This document shows, in pieces, positions 9,166-19,096 of a DNA stretch of 64,000 nt. Made by a program: the position numbers and the translations under genes. Each line of letters starts with the position of its first letter. Within the stretch, counting starts at the first letter, position 1. Location of the stretch: NCBI RefSeq assembly GCF_900110225.1, contig NZ_FOCW01000007.1:1-64000 (forward strand). The letters are read 5' to 3'. The notes under the pieces are model-generated. The model searched no databases, had not been told where the DNA came from, and was given only the letters and a program-made list of their open reading frames with translations. The stretch comes from Allobrachymonas denitrificans DSM 15123 (GTDB lineage Bacteria; Pseudomonadota; Gammaproteobacteria; Burkholderiales; Burkholderiaceae_C).

Positions 9166-10596
9166 ATGACGAGCCCGACGACATCCGCCGCAGTGGGTGT
9201 GATTGAACACCCCACCGATGTAATGCATCAGATCAATGCCGGCCTGGTACGCTCCTGGCTGATTGTGAGCGTGGCTTTTGTGCTGAGTGTGGGCAGCTAT
9301 TTCCTGCTGACCGGATCGGCCGGCATCGAGTCCACGCCGGCCAAGGGGCTGGCACTCCTGCTGTTCATTGCCATTCTGTGGCTGACCGAAGCCATTCACG
9401 TGACGGTGACCGCGCTGCTGATTCCGGTGGGTGCACTGATTCTCGGCTTCCCCGAGTTCAATACGGCCAAGGCGCTGGCCACCTTTGCCGATCCGATCAT
9501 CTTCCTGTTCTTTGGCGGTTTTGCGCTGGCGACGGCGCTGCATGTGCAGAAACTGGACCGCAAGATCGCGTTCTGGCTGATGTCGCTGGCAGGCTCGCAT
9601 CTGGGCATTGCCGCGCTCTTGCTGTTTGGCGTGACGGCGGCGCTGTCCATGTGGATCAGCAACACCGCGACCGCCGCCATGATGCTGCCGCTCGCGTTGG
9701 GCATCATGAGCCATCTGGACAAGAAGACGGAGCGCAACACCTTCATCTTCATCCTGCTGGGCATTGCCTATTCGGCCTCGATCGGCGGCCTGGGCACGCT
9801 GGTGGGTTCGCCCCCCAACGCCATTGCCGCACGCGCACTGAACCTGGATTTTGCCGGCTGGATGAAGATCGGCCTGCCGCTGATGCTGATCCTGATGCCG
9901 CTGATGGTGCTGACGCTGTGGCTGGTGTTCCGCCCCAACCTGAATCGCCGCATTTCGGTGCCGCACGAATCCATCCCGTGGACCAGCAAGCGCATTCTGA
10001 CCATGGTGGTGTTCGGCCTGACGGCGCTGGCTTGGATTCTGGGCGGCGATGTGGCCAAGGCCCTGAAGGTGACGGCGCCCGACACCTTCATCGCGCTGTC
10101 TGCCGCGGTGGCGATTGCCATTCTGGGGCTGGCCACGTGGCGCCAGATTTCCGACAACACCGACTGGGGCGTGCTGTTCCTGTTCGGGGGCGGCCTCACG
10201 CTGTCTGGCCTGCTGCGCAGCTCGGGCGCGTCGGCCGTGCTGGGTGACCAGGTGGCAGCTTTCCTGACCGGGGCCGGGCCACTGTTCATCATCTTTGGCG
10301 TCACCGCCTTCATCATCGTGCTGACCGAATTCACCAGCAACACGGCTTCGGCGGCGCTGCTGGTGCCGGTGTTTGCCGCCATTGCCGAGCGCATGGGCAT
10401 GCCGCCCATGGTGCTGGTGATGATGATCGGCATCGGTGCGTCCTGCGCCTTCATGCTGCCGGTCGCCACGCCACCGAACGCGATCGTGTTCGGTACGGGC
10501 CATGTACGCCAGCAGGAGATGGTGCGCGCCGGTGCAGTGCTGAACGTGTTCTGTGTGCTGGTGCTGACGGGGTGGGGGTATTTCTTCCTGCGTTGA
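9166..10596 (+). CDS. DASS-family (SLC13) anion:sodium symporter
   Basis: This 476-residue inner-membrane protein is a divalent anion:Na+ symporter for dicarboxylates, sulfate or similar. Two inverted repeats each carry the Ser-Asn-Thr sodium/substrate motif: WISNTATAAMMLPLA and FTSNTASAALLVPV. The paired loops are GTLVGSPPNAIAA and LPVATPPNAIVFGTG. About eleven to twelve hydrophobic segments are visible. The ATG at 9166 follows GAAAGGA and gives a short cytoplasmic N-terminus. It stands alone and diverges from xdhC. The substrate cannot be read from sequence. A possible LysR-type box lies upstream. Confidence 0.93.
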   Translation: MTSPTTSAAVGVIEHPTDVMHQINAGLVRSWLIVSVAFVLSVGSYFLLTGSAGIESTPAKGLALLLFIAILWLTEAIHVTVTALLIPVGALILGFPEFNTAKALATFADPIIFLFFGGFALATALHVQKLDRKIAFWLMSLAGSHLGIAALLLFGVTAALSMWISNTATAAMMLPLALGIMSHLDKKTERNTFIFILLGIAYSASIGGLGTLVGSPPNAIAARALNLDFAGWMKIGLPLMLILMPLMVLTLWLVFRPNLNRRISVPHESIPWTSKRILTMVVFGLTALAWILGGDVAKALKVTAPDTFIALSAAVAIAILGLATWRQISDNTDWGVLFLFGGGLTLSGLLRSSGASAVLGDQVAAFLTGAGPLFIIFGVTAFIIVLTEFTSNTASAALLVPVFAAIAERMGMPPMVLVMMIGIGASCAFMLPVATPPNAIVFGTGHVRQQEMVRAGAVLNVFCVLVLTGWGYFFLR

Positions 10597-10728
10597 AGCC
10601 CGCATCGGGCTGGCAGTTTGCAGCCTGCCGGCCCAGGACTACACGGGCAGGGCACACGGACCGACGGGCGTTGCAGAATCCGGCAGCGATACTGGTCAGT
10701 CCATTGTTTCGTTTCAAGGAGAACGACC

Positions 10729-10890
10729 ATGAAGAAACTCACCCTGCTCGCCGCCGTGCTGGCTGCTGTCGGCTATGTCTTTCGCAACGAATGCAAGGGC
10801 ATGTGCTCGTCCCTGTGCAGCAAGGATAAATCCACGGTTCCCCCGGAAAACGGCTCCGTCATTCCGCAGGACTCCAACGCCCCGGTCTGA
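10729..10890 (+). CDS. Small cysteine-containing membrane peptide
   Basis: This 53-residue protein starts at 10729 after a strong AAGGAG. It has one N-terminal hydrophobic stretch (LTLLAAVLAAVGYVF), then NECKGMCSSLCSK with three close cysteines, then a Pro/Ser-rich acidic tail. The hydrophobic segment could be a signal anchor, leaving the cysteine cluster in the periplasm. I do not recognise a family. The good ribosome binding site and codon use like its neighbours support real coding. It lies alone between the anion transporter and a DMT transporter on the same strand. Confidence 0.6.
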   Translation: MKKLTLLAAVLAAVGYVFRNECKGMCSSLCSKDKSTVPPENGSVIPQDSNAPV

Positions 10891-11003
10891 TTTCGTATTC
10901 TGGTGAGCGCGGCTTCGGGCAAATGGCCCGTCCGCGCTCGAACCGGCGGCTGCAGCTATGATGCATGACCTCACCTTGCATGCATGGACACTGACTGCCG
11001 CTC

Positions 11004-11918
11004 ATGGACACCCGCAAACCGATCGACGCCCAGGCGGCTGGCCTGATGTTCGTGCTGTGCCTGACCTGGGCGCTGCAGCAGGTGCTGCTCAAGGCCGCTG
11101 CCGTCGACATCTCGCCCATGATGCAGGTGGCGCTGCGCTCCGGCATCTCGGCCGTGCTGGTCTGGCTGATGATGCGCTGGCGCGGCGAGCCGTTGGATCT
11201 TGCCGGGCGTGACTGGAAACCGGGGCTGGTTGTCGGCCTGCTGTTTGCGCTGGAATTCCTGTTTGTGGCGGAAGGCATCCGCCATACGACCGCTTCGCAT
11301 GCAGCGGTCTTTCTCTATACCGCTCCCATTTTTGTGGCGCTGTCCCTGCATTGGCGCCTGCCGTCCGAACGCCTGAACCGCGTGCAGTGGACGGGCATCC
11401 TGCTTGCGTTTGCCGGGGTGGCGCTCGCGTTTCTCTGGCGTGGCAGCCATGGCAGTGGCGGTGCCACCTTGCTGGGCGACTTCCTGGTGCTGGTCGGCGC
11501 TGCAGGATGGGCGGGAACGACCGTCGCCGTACGCCTATCCAGCCTGGCCAATGCCCCGGCAACGCGCACGCTGCAGTACCAGTTGATCGGCGCCTTTGTC
11601 GTGCTGCTGCCGGCAGCCTGGTTGATGGGACTGGGCGAGATTCGCCACACGACGCTGGCCTGGGGCAGCGTGCTGTTCCAGGGCATTCTGGTGTCGTTTG
11701 CCAGCTATCTGGTGTGGTTCTGGTTGCTGCGCAAATACCTCGCTTCGCGCCTCGGCGTGTTCTCTTTCATGACGCCGCTGTTTGGCGTGGCGCTGGGCGT
11801 GTGGCTGCTGGGCGAGCCGCTGGAGCCGGGTTTTGTGGTGGGCGCGGTGCTGGTGTTGCTGGGCATCCTGCTGGTGAACGGGCAGGCATGGCTGCCGCGG
11901 TCACGCAAGGCGGCGTAG
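11004..11918 (+). CDS. DMT-superfamily transporter (EamA)
   Basis: This 304-residue inner-membrane protein has about ten hydrophobic segments arranged as two EamA repeats. The first repeat starts near residue 11 (GLMFVLCLTWALQQVLLKAA) and the second near residue 155 (LGDFLVLVGAAGWAGTTVAV). Such proteins usually export amino acids, metabolites or drugs, but the substrate here is unknown. The ending LGEPLEPGFVVGAVLVLLGI is characteristic. It converges on the iron alcohol dehydrogenase with 10 bases between stops. A second EamA protein occurs at 25411-26295. Confidence 0.92.
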   Translation: MDTRKPIDAQAAGLMFVLCLTWALQQVLLKAAAVDISPMMQVALRSGISAVLVWLMMRWRGEPLDLAGRDWKPGLVVGLLFALEFLFVAEGIRHTTASHAAVFLYTAPIFVALSLHWRLPSERLNRVQWTGILLAFAGVALAFLWRGSHGSGGATLLGDFLVLVGAAGWAGTTVAVRLSSLANAPATRTLQYQLIGAFVVLLPAAWLMGLGEIRHTTLAWGSVLFQGILVSFASYLVWFWLLRKYLASRLGVFSFMTPLFGVALGVWLLGEPLEPGFVVGAVLVLLGILLVNGQAWLPRSRKAA

Positions 11919-11928
11919 TAGGGCGGAT

Positions 11929-13071
11929 TCAGATCCGCATGGAGTCCTCCAGCATCTGCAGGTAATCCTCGCGGCTGGCTTGGCGCGGGTTGGTCTTGTG
12001 ACAATGGTCGGCCAGCGCGTGCGCGATGATGGTGTCGAACTGGCCGGGGACCACGCCCAGTGCGGCCAGTCCGGCCGGCAGATTCAATGTCTGCACCATG
12101 GCCGCGAGTGCAAGCGCTACCGCATCGCCGCCAGACAAGCCCATGGCCTGCGCCAGCCGGTCCAGCCGCTGCTCCTGGCGCACCGATGCTGCCTCGCTGT
12201 TGAAGCGCACCACTGCCGGCAGGAAAATGGCATTGAGCGTCCCGTGATGCAGGCCGGGATTGACGCCGCCCAGGCTGTGACTGAGCGAGTGCACGCAGCC
12301 CAGGCCTTTCTGGAAAGCCAGCGCGCCGTGAATGGACGCAGTCATCATGTTCAGGCGCGCTTCCTCATCCAGACCATCGACAGTGGCGCGCACGATATGG
12401 GACCAGCCGCGGCGCAGCCCCTCCAGAGCAATGCCGTCGGCGGCAGGGTTGAAGGCCGGGGCGAGAAAGGTCTCGATGCAGTGGGCGATGGCGTCCATGC
12501 CGGTGGCGGCGGTCAGGGCGGGAGGCAGGCCGAGCGTGAGCGCAGGATCGCAGATGGCCGAGCGTGGCACCAGATGCCAGGAATGGAAGCCCAGCTTGCG
12601 GCCGTCCTGCACGATCAGGATGGCGCCGCGCGCCACTTCGCTGCCGGTGCCGCTGGTGGTCGGGATGGCAATCAGCGGCAGCACGGCATCGGTGATGCGG
12701 GGCGAGCCGCCTTCGATGGTGGCGTATTGCGTCAGCGGTCCGGCGTGCGTGGCCGCGATGGCAATGCCCTTGGCGCAGTCGATGGCGGAGCCGCCGCCGA
12801 CGGCAATGAGACTGTCACAGCCCTGGCTGCGTGCCACTTCCACGCCGGCCAGCACCGAGGCCTCGGTAGGGTTCGAGCTGACCTGATCGAACACGGCGAA
12901 GGCTTGCCCTGCGAGTACGGCTTCGACCTTGTCCAGCAGCCCTGCGGCGCGCACACCGGGATCGGTCACGATCAGCGGCTTGCGCATGCCGATGCGGGCG
13001 ATTTCGGCGGGCAGCTCGGACAGGGCACCGTGTGCCAGATGGATGTGGGTGATGTACTGGATCAGGGCCAT
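11929..13071 (-). CDS. Iron-containing alcohol dehydrogenase
   Basis: This 380-residue cytoplasmic enzyme of the Fe-ADH (group III) family reduces aldehydes or oxidises alcohols with NAD(P). The dinucleotide-binding GGGSAIDCAKGIAI and IPTTSGTGSEVARGA are present. The metal-binding region is DAIAHCIETFLAP followed by GCVHSLSHSLGG, carrying the conserved His residues. Length is typical (about 380). It stands alone, divergent from the phospholipase-D-type gene and convergent with the DMT transporter. Substrate is not determinable. The missing cofactor genes around it suggest a general detoxifying or fermentative role, which is inference. Confidence 0.93.
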   Translation of the reverse strand: MALIQYITHIHLAHGALSELPAEIARIGMRKPLIVTDPGVRAAGLLDKVEAVLAGQAFAVFDQVSSNPTEASVLAGVEVARSQGCDSLIAVGGGSAIDCAKGIAIAATHAGPLTQYATIEGGSPRITDAVLPLIAIPTTSGTGSEVARGAILIVQDGRKLGFHSWHLVPRSAICDPALTLGLPPALTAATGMDAIAHCIETFLAPAFNPAADGIALEGLRRGWSHIVRATVDGLDEEARLNMMTASIHGALAFQKGLGCVHSLSHSLGGVNPGLHHGTLNAIFLPAVVRFNSEAASVRQEQRLDRLAQAMGLSGGDAVALALAAMVQTLNLPAGLAALGVVPGQFDTIIAHALADHCHKTNPRQASREDYLQMLEDSMRI

Positions 13072-13266
13072 GCGGGAAACAGGAATGGAGGCAGAGAGGC
13101 GTCCACTTTACGACGGGCCTGCGGCCTTGGCCCTCGGCAACTTCCCTAGCGTAGGGTGCGGTCCCAAGTCTTTTCGTGCCCAACGTTACATCGGGATTTT
13201 TTCTGACACAGCGCATCACCCCCGCAACTTACACTGCGTTGCAACCCCCTTCATCCGGCATCAGCC

Positions 13267-14550
13267 ATGTGGAAAAAACGCAAAGTGTTCTGGGTCATTC
13301 TCATCACCGTCCTTGTGACCCTGCTTGCGGGGCTTCTGGCGCTGAATTTCGCCACGCCCGAGAAGAAGCTCGAGCGCAAGCTGGCGCACCGCTACGCCAT
13401 TTCCGATCCCCAATTCCGCCGCGAGATGGGCGTGCTGCTGGGGCCGTCGATTGTGCCGGGCAATCAGGTGCGGGATCTGCAGAATGGTGCGGAAATCTTC
13501 CCTGCCATGCTGGAGGCCATTGCTTCCGCACAGCAGACCATCAATTTCGAAACCTACATCTACTGGTCCGGCGATATCGGCCGCAAGATGGCGGAATTGC
13601 TGGCCGAGCGCGCGCAGGCTGGCGTACGCGTGAATGTGTTGCTGGACTGGGTGGGCAGCCTGAAGATGGAGCGGGACTTGCTCGACCTGATGAAGCAGGC
13701 CGGGGTGAAGGTGCACCGCTACCGCCCGCTGCACTGGTACAACCTCGCGCGCATGAACAACCGCACGCACCGCAAGCTGCTCATTGTGGATGGCAAGCGC
13801 GCATTTACCGGGGGCGTGGGCATTGCCGATCAGTGGGAGGGGCGCGCGCAGGATCCGGAGCACTGGCGCGACATGCACTTTGAACTGGTTGGGCCGGCGG
13901 TGACGCAGTTTCAGGCGGCGTTCAACGACAACTGGATCAAGGCGACGGGAGAGGTGCTCAATGGCGCCCCGTATTTCCCGCCGAACGGCACGGCCGGCAA
14001 CATGGATGCGCACATGTTCATCAGTTCACCCTCGGGCGGCAGCGAGAGCATGCACCTGATGTACCTGATGGCGATTGCCGCAGCGGACAGGAGCATCGAT
14101 CTGGAAGCGGCGTATTTCGTGCCGGATGAACTCATCATCCGTTCGCTGCTGGAGGCGCGCCAGCGCGGCGTGCGCGTGCGTGTGCTGGTGCCCGGCGAGC
14201 ATATCGATTCGGACACGGTGCGGCTGGCGTCCAAGGCATCCTGGGGGCCCTTGCTGGAGCAGGGCGTGGAGATCCATGAATACCTGCCCACCATGATGCA
14301 CAACAAGATGCTGATCGTGGATCAGGAGCTGGTGTCGGTCGGCTCGACCAATTTCGATTCACGCTCCTTCCGCCTGAACGACGAGGCCAGCCTCAACGTG
14401 TACGACCATGGCTTTGCCGCGAAGATGACGGGGGTGTTCGAGCAGGATCTGAAACAGTCCCGGCCCTATACCCATCAGGATTGGGTGAACCGCCCCTTGA
14501 AGGAAAAGCTGATCGAGCGTTTCGTGCTGCCGATCAAGTCGCAGCTGTAA
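13267..14550 (+). CDS. Phospholipase D-family protein, cardiolipin synthase-like
   Basis: This 427-residue protein has an N-terminal membrane anchor (VFWVILITVLVTLLAGLLAL) and two complete HxKxxxxD catalytic motifs: THRKLLIVDGKRAFTGG near residue 170 and MHNKMLIVDQELVSVGSTNF near residue 345. Two HKD motifs form one active site that transfers phosphatidyl groups, most likely to make cardiolipin from phosphatidylglycerol at the inner membrane. It lacks the second N-terminal helix of ClsA, so a ClsB/C-like or broader phosphatidyltransferase role is possible. It is a single gene, transcribed away from the alcohol dehydrogenase. Confidence 0.9.
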   Translation: MWKKRKVFWVILITVLVTLLAGLLALNFATPEKKLERKLAHRYAISDPQFRREMGVLLGPSIVPGNQVRDLQNGAEIFPAMLEAIASAQQTINFETYIYWSGDIGRKMAELLAERAQAGVRVNVLLDWVGSLKMERDLLDLMKQAGVKVHRYRPLHWYNLARMNNRTHRKLLIVDGKRAFTGGVGIADQWEGRAQDPEHWRDMHFELVGPAVTQFQAAFNDNWIKATGEVLNGAPYFPPNGTAGNMDAHMFISSPSGGSESMHLMYLMAIAAADRSIDLEAAYFVPDELIIRSLLEARQRGVRVRVLVPGEHIDSDTVRLASKASWGPLLEQGVEIHEYLPTMMHNKMLIVDQELVSVGSTNFDSRSFRLNDEASLNVYDHGFAAKMTGVFEQDLKQSRPYTHQDWVNRPLKEKLIERFVLPIKSQL

Positions 14551-14583
14551 ACTCGCCAGGGGCGCAACGAAAGGCCGAGCCCA

Positions 14584-16158
14584 TCAGTACCCGGCCAGCC
14601 GTCGCCGCAGCCAGGCGCTGCCCCAATCCACCAGCACCGACAGCACCAGCATGGCGATGATCACCGTGGCGGCCTCGGCATGGCGGAACAGCGAGAGCTC
14701 CACGTAGAGCAGCTGTCCCAGACCGCCGGCGCCGACAAAGCCGAGCACGGCGGCCATGCGCACGTTCATTTCCCAGCGGTACAGGGTGTAGACCAGCAAT
14801 TGCGGCAGCACGCAGGGCAGGGTGCCGTAGAGAAAGGCCAGCGGGCGGGGGGCGCCGCTGTGCTGCAGCGCCATGGCCGGCTGCGGCGGAGTGTTCTGCA
14901 GCGCTTCGCCATACAGCCTGCCGAACACGCCTGCCGTGTGCAGCATCAGGGCCAGCGTGCCGGCAAAGGCGCCCAGGCCGGCTGCCAGCGCCGTCAGCGT
15001 GGCCCAGACCAGCTCGGGCACGGAGCGCAGCAGGTTGCTCAGCAGCACCCAGGGGGCGCGCCAGCGCGGCAGTGCCAGCAGCAGGCCCAGCACGGCGGCA
15101 AACAGTGTGCCCATGATGGACATGGCCAGGGTTTCGCCACTGGCTATCAGCACTTTCCACATCCACTCGCGTTCGAACGCGGGCGGGAAGAATCCCAGCA
15201 CGAATTCGCCCATGGACTGCAGTGAGGTTTCATCCAGCAGCAGGCCGAAGTCCAGTTGCAGAAAGCGGAAGCTGGCGACTACTGCAGCCAGAGCCAGCAG
15301 CATGCCGCTGGCCCCGCGCCACCGGATGGGGGATACGCGCTGCGCAGGGGCAGCATCCATCCAGCGCCGCAGCAGGCTGGAGAGCAGGTCGGCCGCCAGC
15401 ACCAAGGCAACGAAAGCCAGCAGAATGCTCGCGGCTTCGCTGCCGTTGAGCATCTTCATGGCCTGGTCCATCAACTGGCCGAGGCCACCGGCACCGACAA
15501 AGCCCATTACGACCGAGGCGCGGATGGCGCACTCCCAGCGGTAGACGGTGTAGGACACCAGTTCGCGCGCGGCCAGTGGCACGGCGCCGTACAGCAGCGC
15601 CAGCGGGCGACGCGCGCCCGTGTGCAGCAGCGCACGCGCGGGCTGGGGCGGGACGGATTCCAGGATCTCGGCATAGACCTTGGCCAGCATGCCACCATAG
15701 GTCAGCCCCAGCGCCAGCACGCCCGCCGTTGGCCCCAGGCCGAACACGCGCACGAACACCAGCGCCCAGACCAGCTCCGGAATGCCGCGCAGCACGGTCA
15801 GCAGCGCACGCGTCCCGGGGTTCAGGCTGGGCTTGAGCCGCCCCGCACCGCTGGCCAGATAGCCCAGCGGAATGGCGAGCACGATGGCCAATGTCATGCC
15901 GGCTGTGGCAATGGCCAGCGTTTCCAGCGTGGCCTGGCCGAGATAGCCGAGGAATTCGCTGCCGGTTTCCGGCGGCAGGAAGGCGGCCAGAAACTGGCCC
16001 ATGGGCTGCAGGTTGGCAGGATCGAGCAGCGTGCCCGGCTGGATGCCGGCGCCTTGCCAGAGCGGCCACAGGATCACGCAGGCCGTGAGCAGCCACGCCA
16101 GCCGGTGCGGTGCAGCCGGATCGCGGTCACGCAGGGAAAGCGCCGGATTCAGTGACAT
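14584..16158 (-). CDS. phnE: Phosphonate/phosphite-type ABC permease, two PhnE domains fused
   Basis: This 524-residue inner-membrane protein consists of two PhnE-like permease domains in tandem (about residues 1-265 and 275-524). Each half has its own EAA loop ([20 protein letters not shown] and [20 protein letters not shown]) and its own [10 protein letters not shown] segment. Usual systems use two separate permease chains or a homodimer, so this fusion supplies the whole channel as one polypeptide. The start overlaps the ATPase gene stop by 10 bases, so the operon is binding protein, ATPase, permease. Substrate is a phosphorus oxyanion or phosphonate by family; no C-P lyase genes are nearby. 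Confidence 0.9.
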   Translation of the reverse strand: MSLNPALSLRDRDPAAPHRLAWLLTACVILWPLWQGAGIQPGTLLDPANLQPMGQFLAAFLPPETGSEFLGYLGQATLETLAIATAGMTLAIVLAIPLGYLASGAGRLKPSLNPGTRALLTVLRGIPELVWALVFVRVFGLGPTAGVLALGLTYGGMLAKVYAEILESVPPQPARALLHTGARRPLALLYGAVPLAARELVSYTVYRWECAIRASVVMGFVGAGGLGQLMDQAMKMLNGSEAASILLAFVALVLAADLLSSLLRRWMDAAPAQRVSPIRWRGASGMLLALAAVVASFRFLQLDFGLLLDETSLQSMGEFVLGFFPPAFEREWMWKVLIASGETLAMSIMGTLFAAVLGLLLALPRWRAPWVLLSNLLRSVPELVWATLTALAAGLGAFAGTLALMLHTAGVFGRLYGEALQNTPPQPAMALQHSGAPRPLAFLYGTLPCVLPQLLVYTLYRWEMNVRMAAVLGFVGAGGLGQLLYVELSLFRHAEAATVIIAMLVLSVLVDWGSAWLRRRLAGY

Positions 16159-16976
16159 TCGGGGACGGCGACGGTGGCCTGAATGGCATGCACACTGTCG
16201 GCTCCGGGCGTCTGCAGTCGTGGCAGTTCCTGCCCTTCGCTGGCGTACAGCTCCTGCAGATGCTGTTGCGTTACCTGCGCAGCAGGCAGGTCGAACAGCA
16301 ACTCGCCGGCACGCACGCCGACGATGCGGTCAAAGCACTCCAGCGCCAGATCGACCGCATGCAGGCTGGTGACCAGCGTGCAGTGGCTGCTACGGGCCTG
16401 TTGCACCAGCAGGCGCACGGTGGACAGGGCCAGGGCGGGATCAAGGGCGGAGACGGGCTCATCTGCCAGCAGCAGTTCGGGCTGCTGGTAGAGCACGCGG
16501 GCAATGCCGGCGCGCTGCAGCTGGCCGCCGGAAAGCTGGTCGCAGCGCACGAACAGCTTGTCGGACAGATCCAGTGGTTCCAGCGCAGCGCGGGCCCCCG
16601 CAATATCCAGCGGGTAGAACAGCGAGGCCAGGCTTTTCCACCAGGGCCACTGGCCGATGCGGCCTGCCTGCACCGTGGTGACGACGCGCTGGCGTGCCGG
16701 CAGCGGCGGGGCCTGGTGCACGGTGCCGATGCGGCTGCGCAGGCGGCGCAGGGCCGCGCTGCCCAGCCTGGCGGGGTTGGGCTGGTCGAGCACGCGCAAC
16801 TGCCCCGCATCCGGTGCCAGAGCGGTGCCGATGACGGACAGCAGCGTGGTCTTGCCGGCCCCGGAAGGGCCGATCAGCGCCACGCATTCCGCTTGCGCCA
16901 CCTGCAGCGATACCTGCCGCAGGGCGACATGGCCATTGGCGTGGGTCAGCCCCACGCCCTCCAGCGCAAACCCCAT
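16149..16976 (-). CDS. phnC: Phosphonate-type ABC transporter ATP-binding protein
   Basis: This 275-residue ATPase energises the fused permease. It has Walker [16 protein letters not shown] near residue 40, signature [13 protein letters not shown], Walker [13 protein letters not shown] and the switch His in [11 protein letters not shown]. The 'Leu-Ala-Asp-Glu-Pro' Walker B and the general pattern match PhnC. The stop overlaps the permease start, and only 7 bases separate its start from the binding-protein stop. It is the middle gene of a three-gene importer and is unlikely to serve the adjacent sulfate system, which has its own CysA. Confidence 0.92.
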   Translation of the reverse strand: MGFALEGVGLTHANGHVALRQVSLQVAQAECVALIGPSGAGKTTLLSVIGTALAPDAGQLRVLDQPNPARLGSAALRRLRSRIGTVHQAPPLPARQRVVTTVQAGRIGQWPWWKSLASLFYPLDIAGARAALEPLDLSDKLFVRCDQLSGGQLQRAGIARVLYQQPELLLADEPVSALDPALALSTVRLLVQQARSSHCTLVTSLHAVDLALECFDRIVGVRAGELLFDLPAAQVTQQHLQELYASEGQELPRLQTPGADSVHAIQATVAVPECH

Positions 16977-16983
16977 GGCCGGC

Positions 16984-17865
16984 TTACTTCAGCAGGCCGG
17001 CGGTACGGGCGGCTTTCTCGATGCTGTCGTAGTTGGCCTTGGTGGTGGGGATGAACTTGCTGGCGCGCTGCAGATCCATGATCTGCTTGTCGGCCGGCTT
17101 GGCGGGGTCCAGCTTGAGGAAGGCCGTGGTCAGCTTTTTCACCAGGGTCGGATCCAGATTGCCGCGCACCGTCCAGTTGTAGTCGTAGTAGGTGGGAGTG
17201 GTGGCGAACACGCGCACCTTGGCCGGGTCCACCTTCTTCTGCTCGACCAGTTTGTCCCACACGGAGGTATTCAGCACGCCGGCTTCGGCCTTGCCGGCCG
17301 CGACGAAGGCGACGGTGGCGTCATGCGCGCCGGAGTAGGCCACGGTCTTGAAATCCTTTTCGGGGGTGATGCCGGCCTGCTGCAGGTAGTAGCGCGGCAT
17401 CAGGCTGCCCGAGGTGGAGGAGGGGGAGCCGAAGGCAAAGGTCTTGCCCTTCAGGTCGTTCAGCGACTTGATGGCGGGGCTGGCCGTGATGAACTTGGAC
17501 GTGAATTTGGCGTCCTCGGCGCGCTGCACGATGGGGGTGGCAGTGCCCTTGGTGCGGATGCGGGCCTGCACGTAGGTGAAGCCGCCCAGCCAGGCCATGT
17601 CGATCTTGTTGCTGGCCAGCGCCTCGACCACGGCAGCGTAGTCGGACACGGGAATGAATTGCACCTTCATGCCGGTTTCGGCTTCCAGGTACTTGCCCAG
17701 CGGGGCAAACTTGCGCTGCAGTTCGGTGGGGGCTTCGTCGGGAATGGCGGAAACGCGCAGCACCTTGTCGGCGGCGGAAGCGTGCAGGGGCGCGAGGGCG
17801 AATGCAGCGGCGGCAATGGCCAGCGGGCCACGCAGCGCCAGACGGCGCGAGGCGTTGGAAATCAT
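16984..17865 (-). CDS. phnD: Phosphate/phosphite/phosphonate-binding periplasmic protein (PhnD-like)
   Basis: This 293-residue periplasmic binding protein feeds the PhnC/PhnE transporter. The signal peptide is clear ([18 protein letters not shown], cleavage after Ala). The mature part shows PhnD landmarks: [35 protein letters not shown] and the ligand-loop region [18 protein letters not shown]. The ATG at 17865 puts the signal peptide at the start; the longer frame upstream is not protein-like. It is the first gene of the operon. A TATAAT box lies about 110 bases upstream. Phosphite, phosphonate or a related ligand cannot be separated by eye. Confidence 0.92.
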   Translation of the reverse strand: MISNASRRLALRGPLAIAAAAFALAPLHASAADKVLRVSAIPDEAPTELQRKFAPLGKYLEAETGMKVQFIPVSDYAAVVEALASNKIDMAWLGGFTYVQARIRTKGTATPIVQRAEDAKFTSKFITASPAIKSLNDLKGKTFAFGSPSSTSGSLMPRYYLQQAGITPEKDFKTVAYSGAHDATVAFVAAGKAEAGVLNTSVWDKLVEQKKVDPAKVRVFATTPTYYDYNWTVRGNLDPTLVKKLTTAFLKLDPAKPADKQIMDLQRASKFIPTTKANYDSIEKAARTAGLLK

Positions 17866-17973
17866 GGGAACTCCGATTTGTCGAGGCAGCCGCTGGCCCG
17901 CGGAAACGGAACAGCTTAAGGACTGCGCAGCACGCGCAGGCACAAGAAGCGCGGTACCAAGACCGCATCGGGC

Positions 17974-17979
17974 ATTATA
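17974..17979 (-). promoter_or_regulatory. Possible -10 element for the phnD operon
   Basis: On the minus strand the bases read TATAAT in an otherwise very GC-rich gap between cysA and phnD. The transcript would have a leader of about 100 bases. No good -35 lies at 16-18 bases upstream (GGTGCA is the best), and no Pho box was seen, so this is a weak call. Confidence 0.3.
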
Positions 17980-18046
17980 AAAGCGCGCCCGGCTTGTGCA
18001 CCAGCTTCCGCAGGTGCGCTGCTCGAACTGGCGGGAGCTGTGCCGC

Positions 18047-19078
18047 TCAGATTCCCGCCCCCGCCTCGACAAACTCGGTCACGCGTGTCGGCCGCAGCCA
18101 CACCGGCGTGCCGGCAGCAAACGGCATGCGGCTGGCCAGCTGTTCATGTTCGCTGCGGGTGAGCTGCACATCGATCAACTGGGCGCTGTCGCTGCGCTGG
18201 AACTCCAGATAGGTGTAGGGGCCGACCACCTGCGTCTGCTTCCAGATCGCGGCAATGCCATCCTGTGGCGCAGCTGAGCCGGGCGCGGCGGGCAGCACCT
18301 CGATCTGGTGCGGGCGCACATAGGTGGGCGTGGCGCTGCCCTGCGGGTGCAGCGGATTCACGTCGCCGAGAAATTCCATGACGAAAGGCGTGGCCGGGTG
18401 CTCGTACACCTCGTTCGGCGTGCCGACCTGCTCGATGCGGCCGGCGTTCATCACCACCACACGGTCTGCCACTTCCAGCGCCTCCTCCTGGTCGTGCGTG
18501 ACGAAGATGCTGGTCACGCCCATGTCGTGGTGGATCTGGCGCAGCCAGCGGCGCAGTTCCTTGCGCACCTTGGCGTCCAGCGCCCCGAAGGGTTCGTCCA
18601 GCAGCAGCACCTTGGGCTGCGTGGCCAGCGCGCGCGCCAGGGCCACACGCTGGCGCTGGCCGCCGGAGAGCTGGTGCGGATAGCGCTTGGCCAGCGGGGC
18701 CAGCTGCACCTTGTCCAGCAGGTGCGCCACGCGCTCGGCAATCTCCTTTTTGGAGGGGCGTTGCGACGCGGGCAGCACCGTCAGGCCGAAGGCGACGTTG
18801 TCGGCCACCGTCATGTGGGCGAACAGCGCGTAGTGCTGAAACACAAAGCCGATGTTGCGGCTGCGCACGTCGGCCCAGGTCACGTCGCGCTCGTCGAAAT
18901 GCACGCTGCCGCTGTCCGGCAGTTCCAGTCCGGCCAGCACGCGCAGCAGCGAGGTCTTGCCGGAGCCGGAGGGGCCGAGCAGGGCCAGCAGTTCGCCGCT
19001 GGCAATCTGCAGGTTGACGTTGTCGCACACCACGGTGCGGCCGAAGGACTTGTTCAGGTTCTGGATGCGGATCTGCAT
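18047..19078 (-). CDS. cysA: Sulfate/thiosulfate ABC transporter ATP-binding protein CysA
   Basis: This 343-residue ATPase drives sulfate/thiosulfate import with CysT and CysW. Walker A is [16 protein letters not shown] near residue 35, the signature is [16 protein letters not shown], Walker B is [12 protein letters not shown], and the switch is [19 protein letters not shown]-terminal regulatory (TOBE-type) region follows after about residue 240. It is the last gene of the sbp-sbp-cysT-cysW-cysA unit, 18 bases after cysW. A CysB site was not identified within this unit. Confidence 0.95.
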   Translation of the reverse strand: MQIRIQNLNKSFGRTVVCDNVNLQIASGELLALLGPSGSGKTSLLRVLAGLELPDSGSVHFDERDVTWADVRSRNIGFVFQHYALFAHMTVADNVAFGLTVLPASQRPSKKEIAERVAHLLDKVQLAPLAKRYPHQLSGGQRQRVALARALATQPKVLLLDEPFGALDAKVRKELRRWLRQIHHDMGVTSIFVTHDQEEALEVADRVVVMNAGRIEQVGTPNEVYEHPATPFVMEFLGDVNPLHPQGSATPTYVRPHQIEVLPAAPGSAAPQDGIAAIWKQTQVVGPYTYLEFQRSDSAQLIDVQLTRSEHEQLASRMPFAAGTPVWLRPTRVTEFVEAGAGI

Positions 19079-19096
19079 GGGAAGCTTTCGTCAGGT

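Noticed and set aside
17866..18046. Pho box upstream of the phnD operon
   Set aside because: No CTGTCAT-type direct repeat is present on either strand; only a TATAAT box was found.
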